This document shows positions 19,127-25,743 of a stretch of DNA of 64,000 nt, one piece after another (the stretch's first letter is position 1; the number at the start of each line of letters is the position of its first letter). Source of the stretch: DASRHT01 sp035293765 (GTDB lineage Bacteria; Chloroflexota; Ktedonobacteria; Ktedonobacterales; Ktedonobacteraceae); the NCBI GenBank assembly GCA_035293765.1, contig DATGMF010000056.1:248001-312000 (forward strand). The letters are read 5' to 3'. The translations under genes were made by a program, and so were the position numbers. The notes beneath the pieces are model-generated. The model did not search any database. It was not told the origin of the DNA and worked only from the letters and a program-made list of their open reading frames with translations.

Positions 19127-20125
19127 CTAGCGGCGCACGAGGGCCGCAGGTACAATTCTTTTCACCGCTTCGATAATATCATCCTTCTTAGGCAACGCGG
19201 CTCGCTCCAGCACTTTGGAATAGGGCATCGGGACATCAGCGCCGGTAACATGTTGAATGGGAGCATCCATGTAATCGAAGGCGTTTTCGTAAATCAGCGC
19301 GGCCAACCCCTGACCGGTCCCGTAGTATTTCCAGCCCTCTTCAGCAATAACAACCCTGTTAGTCTTTTTCACCGAGTCAACAATCAGATCAATATCGATG
19401 GGACGGACGCTTCTCAGGTCGATGACTTCGGCCTCAATGCCCTCTTTAGCGAGGTCTTCAGCAGCCTGCAAGGTGACGTGGAGCATGCGCGAGAACGTCA
19501 CGATAGTGATATCTTGACCGGCGCGTTTCACATCGCCCTGATTGAGCGGCACAGTATACTCAACATCCTCTTCCGGTACCTCACCCTTCACATTGTAGAG
19601 CAGTTCGTGCTCGATGAACAGCACCGGATCGGGATCGCGCACCGCCGATTTAAGCATACCTTTGACATCGTATGGGGTCGCGGGCATAACCACCTTCAGA
19701 CCGGGAATGTGGGCGTACCAGGACTCGAACATCTGCGAGTGCTGTGCGCCGCGTTGTGCGCCGCCGCCGCCGGGCGTACGGATCACCAGGGGAATCTCTG
19801 GCTGGCCGCCGAACATATAGCGAAACTTGGCGGCACTATTCACGATCAGGTCGCTGGCGAGCAGACTAAAGTTAATCGTCATGATTTCGAGGATTGGTCG
19901 CAGGCCCTGGAGAGCGGAGCCGATGGCGAGGCCGGTAATCACCTCTTCCGCCAGGGGAGTATCGCGTACACGCTTTTCGCCGAACTCATCGATCAGTCCT
20001 TTGGTCACGGCGTAGGTTCCGCCGTAGCCCGCGATATCTTCGCCCAGGATAAAAACGCGCTCGTCGCGTCTCATTTCATCGCGGATCGCCTCCCGCAGCG
20101 CCTCACGGTACGTTATTATGCGCAT
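19127..20125 (-). CDS. pdhB: Pyruvate dehydrogenase E1 component, beta subunit
   Basis: The 332-residue beta subunit pairs with E1 alpha to decarboxylate pyruvate on thiamine diphosphate. Family features are MRIITYREALREAIRDEM, FILGEDIAGYGGTYAVTKGL, DTPLAEEVITGLAIGSALQG near 57-76, PGGGGAQRGAQHSQMFESW with the catalytic-type His, and DLRSVRPID in the C-terminal domain. It begins six bases after the pdhA stop, so translation is probably coupled. The substrate is inferred from best resemblance to PDH; acetoin dehydrogenase beta is the main alternative. Confidence 0.93.
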   Translation of the reverse strand: MRIITYREALREAIRDEMRRDERVFILGEDIAGYGGTYAVTKGLIDEFGEKRVRDTPLAEEVITGLAIGSALQGLRPILEIMTINFSLLASDLIVNSAAKFRYMFGGQPEIPLVIRTPGGGGAQRGAQHSQMFESWYAHIPGLKVVMPATPYDVKGMLKSAVRDPDPVLFIEHELLYNVKGEVPEEDVEYTVPLNQGDVKRAGQDITIVTFSRMLHVTLQAAEDLAKEGIEAEVIDLRSVRPIDIDLIVDSVKKTNRVVIAEEGWKYYGTGQGLAALIYENAFDYMDAPIQHVTGADVPMPYSKVLERAALPKKDDIIEAVKRIVPAALVRR

Positions 20126-20131
20126 AAATCT

Positions 20132-21157
20132 TTACTTCCTCTCGTAGCGATAAGCGAGGGCGGTAGAGTTATCGACCATAACATCGGTGTAAAGCTCATC
20201 CAGCGAGGGATCGGGGCTGTTGGCCGCGAACTCGGCGGCATCCTCGGATACCTGGATCGCTCTGGCATCATTTTCATCGAATTCGGATTGCGTAGCCACA
20301 TTATGTTCCAGCAGCAAGCGTTCGAAGATGCCGATGGGGTCGCGCGTATGACGCCACTCCTGTTCTTCTTCGCGGGTGCGATAATAGGCCGGGTCGGTCA
20401 TCGAGTGCCCACGGAAGCGGTACGTTTTGACCTCCAACAGCGTCGGTCCTTCCCCGTTGCGGGCGCGTTCGACCGCGCGGCGCGTTGCCTCATAGACGGC
20501 GATTACCTGCATGCCATCCACCTGTTCGCCGGGGACATTATGAGCGGCGGCGCGCGGGATCAGGCTATCGACCGCCCAGGCTTTCTCGACCGCCATGCCC
20601 ATTGAATACTGGTTATTTTCGCAGATAAAGACGATGGGCAATTTCCAGAGCGAGGCCAGGTTGAGCGATTCGTGGAACGCTCCCTCATCGACCGCACCAT
20701 CGCCAAAGTAGCACACCGTCACCGTATCTTCATTGTTGTACTGGGCCGCGAAAGCGACGCCTGCTGCGATGGGAAGCTGCGCCCCCACAATGCCGTTGCC
20801 GCCAAGTAAGCCTAACTCATTGCTCCACATATGCATGGAGCCGCCTTTCCCTTTGCTGCAACCGGTAATTTTACCAAATAACTCAGCCATCACCGCGCCA
20901 GGGTCCATCCCTTTTGCCAGCGCATGCCCGTGTTCTCGGTAGCTGCACATAATCTTATCGGTGGGACGCAGAGCGGCGATACTGCCCACTCCTACGGCCT
21001 CCTGTCCTATGTACAGGTGCATAAAGCCACCAATTTTGCCGCGAGTGTACTCTTCCGCGCTCTTCTCTTCGAAACGGCGTAGGAGCGCCATCATATAATG
21101 CATCTCTACCAACTGTGTTCGAGTCAACCCGGCTAGCGTCGCGTTGCTGATCGCCAT
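20132..21157 (-). CDS. pdhA: Pyruvate dehydrogenase E1 component, alpha subunit
   Basis: The 341-residue alpha subunit binds thiamine diphosphate through the motif GDGAVDEGAFHESLNLASLW (ending near residue 190), closed by VFICENNQYSMG. The N-terminal GGFMHLYIGQEAVGVGSIAAL and SYREHGHALAKGMD segments are typical of PDH alpha subunits, and a phosphorylation-loop-like stretch (YRFRGHSMTDPAYYRTREE) is present. AAGGGGG precedes the ATG. It leads a four-gene operon pdhA-pdhB-pdhC-macro with a promoter about 100 bases upstream. Confidence 0.93.
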   Translation of the reverse strand: MAISNATLAGLTRTQLVEMHYMMALLRRFEEKSAEEYTRGKIGGFMHLYIGQEAVGVGSIAALRPTDKIMCSYREHGHALAKGMDPGAVMAELFGKITGCSKGKGGSMHMWSNELGLLGGNGIVGAQLPIAAGVAFAAQYNNEDTVTVCYFGDGAVDEGAFHESLNLASLWKLPIVFICENNQYSMGMAVEKAWAVDSLIPRAAAHNVPGEQVDGMQVIAVYEATRRAVERARNGEGPTLLEVKTYRFRGHSMTDPAYYRTREEEQEWRHTRDPIGIFERLLLEHNVATQSEFDENDARAIQVSEDAAEFAANSPDPSLDELYTDVMVDNSTALAYRYERK

Positions 21158-21203
21158 AGGTCCCCCTTACATATGAATGCTTGCAAATCTCTACCCTCCC
21201 TGG

Positions 21204-21219
21204 TATACAGCGCTGTATA
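21204..21219. promoter_or_regulatory. Perfect 16-bp palindrome in the pdh leader
   Basis: TATACAGCGCTGTATA is a perfect palindrome about 40 bases downstream of the predicted pdh -10 box. A repressor bound here would block elongation. TetR and GntR-type dimers use sites of this kind; the actual binder is unknown. Confidence 0.55.
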
Positions 21220-21257
21220 GTGTTGGGGTCATTCACGGTACACGTCGTTGTGTCTTT

Positions 21258-21286
21258 CTATTATTGTCTATTTTACCCCATCTCAA
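21258..21286 (-). promoter_or_regulatory. Sigma-70-type promoter of the pdh operon
   Basis: On the minus strand TTGAGA (21286-21281) and TAATAG (21263-21258) are separated by 17 bases. The leader to the pdhA ATG is then about 95 bases and contains the palindrome at 21204. Confidence 0.6.
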
Positions 21287-21378
21287 GGTAGCATGCTATA
21301 GTTTCCGCTGAGTTACAAGGTGATAACTGTTATTGACGAGGGGTGCTGATTGGTAAATGCGTATATGTGCAAACATGG

Positions 21379-21478
21379 AACATAGCCCCTTGTAAGCACT
21401 GAAGGGTACCTTTGGGGGATATACTCCGCCGGAACGGTCGCGTTCCATCGTCTGCTTACAGGGGCCATGTTAAGTTTT
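21379..21478 (+). ncRNA. Candidate structured RNA with intrinsic terminator, unidentified
   Basis: Bases 21379-21398 pair with 21453-21471 (about 18 pairs, one mismatch, one bulge), and AAGTTTTT follows on the plus strand. Inside are two further hairpins, AAGG/CCTT around 21402-21412 and GGAACG/CGTTCC at 21431-21446, giving a three-way-junction shape. It fills the gap between the HU stop and the pdh promoter, with no reading frame. A weak TTGACG / TAAATG pair with only 15 bases between lies just upstream. It does not match tmRNA, 6S, SRP or RNase P RNA as I know them. Confidence 0.4.
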
Positions 21479-21501
21479 TGGCAGTGAGCATTGACTACAA
21501 C

Positions 21502-21834
21502 TTACTTTTTAAGAACGGCCTCCGAGAGTTCCTTGCCAGGGGTAAAGCGCACTCGCTCTTTCGCGGGTACTTCGATGGGTTTGCGGTCGCGAGGATTGAC
21601 GCCTTTGCGAGCTGCACTCTTGCGCACTTTAAAGGAGCCAAAGCCTACCAGGCGTACTTCGTCGCCATTTTGCAGGGCCTCGCGGATAGTGTCGAGCGTC
21701 GCTTCCAGAACTTCGCCAGCCTGCTTCTGGGAGAGTTTCGCCTGCTTGGCAATGCGCCTGGAAAGCTCCTGCCGACCAATAGTATTAGACGCTGTTTGAG
21801 ATGTGGCTGCTTGGCCAGTCTTTTTTTCCGCCAT
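21502..21834 (-). CDS. hup: HU family DNA-binding protein
   Basis: HU bends and compacts DNA as a dimer. The 110-residue protein has the full 90-residue HU fold after an extra, Thr/Ala/Gln-rich N-terminal tail of about 17 residues. Seen are GRQELSRRIAKQAKLSQKQA, then DEVRLVGFGSFKVRKSAARK and the arm with NPRDRKPIEVPAKERVRF, where the Pro intercalates. AAGGAGG lies upstream of the ATG at 21834. It has its own promoter. Confidence 0.95.
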   Translation of the reverse strand: MAEKKTGQAATSQTASNTIGRQELSRRIAKQAKLSQKQAGEVLEATLDTIREALQNGDEVRLVGFGSFKVRKSAARKGVNPRDRKPIEVPAKERVRFTPGKELSEAVLKK

Positions 21835-21940
21835 GGATATGAATCCTCCTTAGCAACAATCAACACACGTCGCTTTTCGTCCCAATGTTTCCCTATTGTT
21901 GGGCCTGTAGAGCGGCATTGCAACCTCACTGCCGTTTAGG

Positions 21941-21969
21941 AGTATAGCACGCGGATTTGAGAAATACAA
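21941..21969 (-). promoter_or_regulatory. Sigma-70-type promoter of the HU gene
   Basis: TTGTAT (21969-21964) and TATACT (21946-21941) lie 17 bases apart on the minus strand, about 105 bases before the HU start codon. Confidence 0.6.
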
Positions 21970-22109
21970 GCATGCAATTCCGCACGGAGAGGTAGCACAA
22001 TAAATGGAGCCGCTCCAGGAGCCAGCTTAGCCCTATCATCTAATTGAAAAACTGGCTTGACAGGCGGAAGCAAACCTGTTCCCTGTAAGGGGCAGGAACC
22101 CGTTTTTAG

Positions 22110-23147
22110 TTACACTACTGAGTATAGAATAAGTTCATCTTTGGTGTGATATTGTTCAACCTGTCCCTTATAGCGGAGGTATTCGAGGTGTGATAGTACC
22201 TCTGCGACTGCCATTCGTCGAGCTTCGTCGTTTCTTAGTCGATGTCCGAAAACCTGCTCGGTCACTTGATACGCATTTTGGGGTCGTTCATCGATCAGGG
22301 TCAGAATTTGCATCAGGCGCTCCTCGTGATGGGCCACAATTTCAGCGCAGCGTCCGGCGAGGTCAAAGAACGGTTCGCCGTGACCGGGGAGAACAGCGCG
22401 GGCAGGTAATTGAGCCACCTTTGCCAGCGATTGCAGATAATCCTCCAGAGGATTGGGGCGCTCCGTCTCCGAATAGAGGCCGATGTTGGGCGTGATGCGT
22501 GGCAGGACATGATCGGCAGCAAGGAAAACGCCGTCTTTTTCGCGGAAAAGGCAGATGTGTCCATCCGAATGTCCTGGCGTCCAGAGCACGCGGTATTGTT
22601 CCCCGAGCAGGTCAACGCAGTCGCCATCTTCAACCAGGGTGATGGCCTCGTGAGGTGGGATACGCAGAATGTGGCGCATCACGTTGGGGTCCTCTCTGGA
22701 GACCCAGAGTTCGGTACGTGGCAGGCCATGTTGTGAGAAGAAATGTGAGACGCGGCCAAAGCGTTGGGGCAAAGCGCCTGACCAGATATGCTGGATGGCA
22801 GCCTCATCGATGGGGTGCATATACACGGCAGCGCCGGTCTGCTCGTGGAGCTCGCCGGAGAGGCCGATGTGGTCGGGGTGATGGTGAGTGAGGACAATCG
22901 CTTTCAGTTTATCGAGGCTCAGGTTGATGCGCTCCAGTGCTGCTGCAAAGGCAGTGCGAGCATCAGGTGTGCCCATACCGGCATCGATCAAGGCCCAGCC
23001 ATTTGCGCCGACCAGCGCGTACATATTGACCGTGCGTAAAGGGAACGGAATGGGGACGACGATCTTCCAGATATGAGAAGCGACCTCACGGGCTTCGGGT
23101 AATGGCTCAAGATGTTTCTGCGAGTTGCCTTGCGGAGTTTGTTGCAT
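22110..23147 (-). CDS. Metallo-beta-lactamase fold hydrolase
   Basis: The 345-residue protein has the MBL fold with the zinc motif THHHPDHIG near residues 91-99, later His in WTPGHSDGHICLF and ADHVLP, and a closing PGHGEPFFD. The first strand region reads VNMYALVGANGWALIDAGMG. The C-terminal 80 residues form a winged-helix-like tail (RLMQILTLIDERPQNAYQVT) as in the LACTB2/glyoxalase II-like group. It has no signal peptide. Substrate unknown: thioesters, lactones or nucleic acid ends are all possible for the group. Confidence 0.88.
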   Translation of the reverse strand: MQQTPQGNSQKHLEPLPEAREVASHIWKIVVPIPFPLRTVNMYALVGANGWALIDAGMGTPDARTAFAAALERINLSLDKLKAIVLTHHHPDHIGLSGELHEQTGAAVYMHPIDEAAIQHIWSGALPQRFGRVSHFFSQHGLPRTELWVSREDPNVMRHILRIPPHEAITLVEDGDCVDLLGEQYRVLWTPGHSDGHICLFREKDGVFLAADHVLPRITPNIGLYSETERPNPLEDYLQSLAKVAQLPARAVLPGHGEPFFDLAGRCAEIVAHHEERLMQILTLIDERPQNAYQVTEQVFGHRLRNDEARRMAVAEVLSHLEYLRYKGQVEQYHTKDELILYSVV

Positions 23148-23363
23148 GATCTGGGCTTATCCTTTATATGCTGTAACGCGCTATTTTACAATGGACAGGT
23201 TTTGCCTCTGTCCATGATGTAAAATGCTGGTATTTTGATTGTAAGGTCTAATCTGGGCCAATGTCAAATATCGACTAATCTCGAAATAACGAAGAGATTG
23301 CCTCAGGAAAACATTATACCCGTAAAATTCTTACTGCATAGATGTTACTCTCAAATTTCAAAG

Positions 23364-23407
23364 TTATCCACAAGTTATCCACCGAACTGCAAAAAATTGG
23401 TGGATAA
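23364..23407. promoter_or_regulatory. Cluster of three DnaA boxes, candidate replication origin or DnaA control site
   Basis: TTATCCACA (23364-23372) is the classic DnaA box. TTATCCACC follows at 23375-23383 in the same direction and again at 23399-23407 in reverse. They sit in an AT-rich stretch (about 23160-23440) exactly where gene direction switches from leftward to rightward. They may mark oriC, or let DnaA control the division operon. Confidence 0.6.
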
Positions 23408-23436
23408 TACTCTTTCCTTAAATGCCAAAGAAGTGT

Positions 23437-23484
23437 TACAATGAAGTGGGGAAAAGTGGGGAATTTTGGGGAGATAAGATGGGG
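23437..23484 (+). promoter_or_regulatory. mraZ promoter region with MraZ binding boxes
   Basis: TGGGG occurs at 23447, 23457 and 23467, exactly 10 bases apart (five-base spacers), and again at 23480. MraZ is known to bind TGGG repeats separated by five bases in front of its own gene. A likely -10 box (TACAAT, 23437-23442) lies just before, so binding would block the start of the dcw transcript. The leader to the mraZ ATG is about 140 bases. Confidence 0.75.
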
Positions 23485-23586
23485 AAGGGGGAGAATAGGT
23501 GAGGCGGACCAGGACAAGGGGGATCGACTGGAAGTGCTTCACAGGGGAAACCAGGCAGACTCAACAATTAAGAAAGCACGGCTGTT

Positions 23587-23994
23587 ATGTTTCTTGGTGA
23601 ATACGAACACACGATTGACGTAAAAGGGCGCATGGCTATTCCGGCCAAGTTTCGCGCCCAGATGGATCGTGGTGCCGTAATTAGCAAGGGCATGGGGGCC
23701 TGTTTATCGGTGTATACGATGGAACGCTGGGAGGAGAAATCGCGGGATCTGGTGGCGGGCATGTCAAGTGATGAATTACGGGACTTTGAGCGGAGAGTGT
23801 ATCCCAGCGCCAGCGAGGTTGAGCTGGATGGGCAGGGGAGGATCGTTATTCCTGCGAAGTTGCGGGCTTATGCAAATTTAGAAAATGAAGTGACCATAGC
23901 GGGTGTGCGCGATCATTTTGAAATCTGGGACCGTACCGCCTGGCAGACGTATCAGGAACGGCTGGATGCTGAGGGGGGTAGGATTCCCTTCTAA
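23587..23994 (+). CDS. mraZ: Transcriptional regulator MraZ
   Basis: MraZ is the DNA-binding autorepressor at the head of dcw clusters. The 135-residue protein has two SpoVT/AbrB-type repeats, each with the D-x3-R signature: DVKGRMAIPAKFR near 11-23 and DGQGRIVIPAKLR near 82-94. It begins MFLGEYEHTIDVKGR, as in most homologues, so the ATG at 23587 is safe although the ribosome site is weak. TGGGG boxes lie upstream. Confidence 0.96.
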   Translation: MFLGEYEHTIDVKGRMAIPAKFRAQMDRGAVISKGMGACLSVYTMERWEEKSRDLVAGMSSDELRDFERRVYPSASEVELDGQGRIVIPAKLRAYANLENEVTIAGVRDHFEIWDRTAWQTYQERLDAEGGRIPF

Positions 23995-24032
23995 TAAATA
24001 TTCAGGTGAAGGCGCTAGATTAAATTTTTCTG

Positions 24033-24989
24033 ATGAATATCGAACATACGCTGCATGTTCCAGTGATGCTGGATGAGGTTTTGAAATTTCTTCAACCCGG
24101 GCCGGGGGGTCATTATATCGATGGCACACTTGGAGGAGGAGGGCATACCGCCGCAATCCTTGAGCGTTCGGCCCCTGATGGGAAGGTGCTGGGAATCGAT
24201 GCTGATACTCAGGCGTTGGAGCGGGTGAGGATGCGACTCTCGACTGTTCTGCGCGCTGGGCGGCTGGTACTGGCTCACGGCAACTTTGCTGAACTGGCCC
24301 ATATCGCCGCTGAGGCGGGGTTTGTCGCGGTCCAGGGAGTCTTGCTTGATCTGGGCTTCTCATCTGACCAGATGGAAGATCCACTGCGCGGGTTCTCTTT
24401 TAGCGCCGATGGTCCTCTGGATATGCGTCTCGATCAGTCGCTGGCAGTCTCGGCGGCGGATCTGGTCAATAGTGCCGACGAACAGGAACTGGCCGATATT
24501 TTCTGGCGTTATGGCGAGGAGACGCGCTCGCGACAGATCGCAAGACGCATCGTGCGTGAGCGGGCCAGGGAGGCGATTATGCACACTGCACAACTGGCAA
24601 AGCTGGCGGCAGCAGGAGTTCCATACAAGCCCGGGGCGATCCATCCGGCGACTCGTGTGTTTCAAGCACTGCGCATAGCTGTCAACCATGAACTGGAGCA
24701 CCTGGAAGCGGCCCTGCCTCAGATATTAGAGGTGCTGAGAGGTGGTGCGGGAAGAATGGTGATTATCTCCTTCCATTCTCTGGAAGATCGTATAGTCAAA
24801 GAGTTTATGCGGCGTGAGGCTACCGATTGCCTCTGCCCTCCACGTACTCCTGTATGCATCTGTGGTCATAAAGCGAGCTTGCGGCTGCTGACGCGCAAGC
24901 CGGTGATGCCGACCGCTCAGGAGATTGAGCATAACCCGCGCGCTCGCAGCGCCAGGCTGCGAGCGGCTGAAATAATCGTTGGAGCGTAG
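24033..24989 (+). CDS. rsmH: 16S rRNA (cytosine1402-N4)-methyltransferase
   Basis: RsmH (MraW) methylates N4 of C1402 in 16S rRNA using S-adenosylmethionine. The 318-residue protein has normal length. SAM-binding features are YIDGTLGGGGHTAAILE near 29-45 and VLGIDADTQAL; GVLLDLGFSSDQMEDPLRGFSF and the C-terminal IISFHSLEDRIVKEFMR, then CICGHK and NPRARSARLRAAE, are family signatures. It follows mraZ by 38 bases. Confidence 0.97.
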   Translation: MNIEHTLHVPVMLDEVLKFLQPGPGGHYIDGTLGGGGHTAAILERSAPDGKVLGIDADTQALERVRMRLSTVLRAGRLVLAHGNFAELAHIAAEAGFVAVQGVLLDLGFSSDQMEDPLRGFSFSADGPLDMRLDQSLAVSAADLVNSADEQELADIFWRYGEETRSRQIARRIVRERAREAIMHTAQLAKLAAAGVPYKPGAIHPATRVFQALRIAVNHELEHLEAALPQILEVLRGGAGRMVIISFHSLEDRIVKEFMRREATDCLCPPRTPVCICGHKASLRLLTRKPVMPTAQEIEHNPRARSARLRAAEIIVGA

Positions 24990-25003
24990 CGCGTCATGTG
25001 TAT

Positions 25004-25100
25004 TTCAGTATCCTCAAGCGGATCGTGAGAACTACCAACTCCCGCCGCCTCTCTTGAGGGAAAGTCTACCGTCGAGTCCGAAAATGTCAAGTGGAAATGT
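25004..25100 (+). repeat. Interspersed repeat, copy A (about 97 bp)
   Basis: One of four clear copies of a short repeat in this window (A here, B at 25629, C at 57581, D at 44991 in reverse). Shared landmarks are TTCAGTA-CCTCAA at the start, a central CCGCC...TTGAGGG, and GTCAAGTGGAAATG at the end. This copy fills the gap between rsmH and the small reading frame before ftsL, and ends directly at its AGGAGG. Confidence 0.8.
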
Positions 25101-25108
25101 AGGAGGAT

Positions 25109-25186
25109 ATGGCTATAGGTCCATCATCGTTCGGTCTGGTTGTAACTGGTTGCCCACTAACTGGTAAGGAACAGTCGCATGAATAA
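25109..25186 (+). CDS. Possible 25-residue leader peptide, coupled to ftsL
   Basis: AGGAGG at 25101-25106 stands directly before an ATG at 25109. The frame encodes MAIGPSSFGLVVTGCPLTGK followed by EQSHE and a stop, which overlaps the ATG of ftsL by eight bases. The strong ribosome site and overlap suggest translational coupling. The peptide itself has no recognisable family, and it may be only a by-product of the repeat insertion upstream. Confidence 0.4.
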   Translation: MAIGPSSFGLVVTGCPLTGKEQSHE

Positions 25187-25583
25187 CCTGAAAGATCGCA
25201 TCGGCGCTTCCGATATGAGCTTGCTGAAACCAATGATGGTCGCGAAAAGGCGGCGGATGTACCCATTGTTCTTTCATATGGGACCGGTCGCGTTGTGCAT
25301 CACCAGCGTGCTACTGATAGCGCTCATGGCGGTGCTCTACCTGAGCCAGCTTGGTCAGGCGGTATCCGCTAATCAGCAGTTGCAAGATATTCATGCGCAG
25401 CAGGCAACGTTGCAGCGGCAGAACCAGGATTTGATGGATATCATTGCCCAGGAACAGTCTCCTGCTTATATCGCGGACAATGCCAAAAAACTGGGGTTGG
25501 TACCGGCTGAACCTCAGCTTGTGCAGGTAGTGACCGTGCCCAAACTGAGGCCCATTAAGGATAATGGTCATATTCAGCCTTGA
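25179..25583 (+). CDS. ftsL: FtsL/DivIC-like cell division protein
   Basis: The 134-residue protein has a basic cytoplasmic N terminus (MVAKRRRMYPLFF), one membrane segment near 34-54 and an extracellular coiled-coil stretch (QQLQDIHAQQATLQRQNQDLMDIIAQ) followed by NAKKLGLVP, the typical end of FtsL/DivIC proteins. In the divisome it bridges FtsQ/DivIB and FtsW-FtsI. Sequence identity in this family is always low, so the name rests on architecture and on position between rsmH and ftsI. AAGGA lies eight bases upstream. Confidence 0.8.
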   Translation: MNNLKDRIGASDMSLLKPMMVAKRRRMYPLFFHMGPVALCITSVLLIALMAVLYLSQLGQAVSANQQLQDIHAQQATLQRQNQDLMDIIAQEQSPAYIADNAKKLGLVPAEPQLVQVVTVPKLRPIKDNGHIQP

Positions 25584-25628
25584 AAAGATGAGGGCGATAC
25601 GGCAAATAGTGTACATATGTAGCTAGTT

Positions 25629-25728
25629 TTCAGTACCCTCAAATGGAGTCGAGATAGCTATCAGCTCACGCCCCTCCCTTGAGGGGGAGTGTAGACATCG
25701 AACCCGAAAATGTCAAGTGGAAATGCAC
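25629..25728 (+). repeat. Interspersed repeat, copy B (about 100 bp)
   Basis: Second copy of the repeat, between ftsL and ftsI. It runs from TTCAGTACCCTCAA to GTCAAGTGGAAATGCAC and is followed at once by the AAAGGAGG of ftsI. It is about three-quarters identical to copies A and C by eye. Confidence 0.8.
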
Positions 25729-25743
25729 TAAAGGAGGCAAGAG

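Noticed and set aside
18620..20605. 661-codon open frame on the plus strand
   Set aside because: It lies antisense to pdhB and pdhC, whose protein families are certain. It has no ribosome site and no recognisable domain; it is a GC-rich shadow frame.
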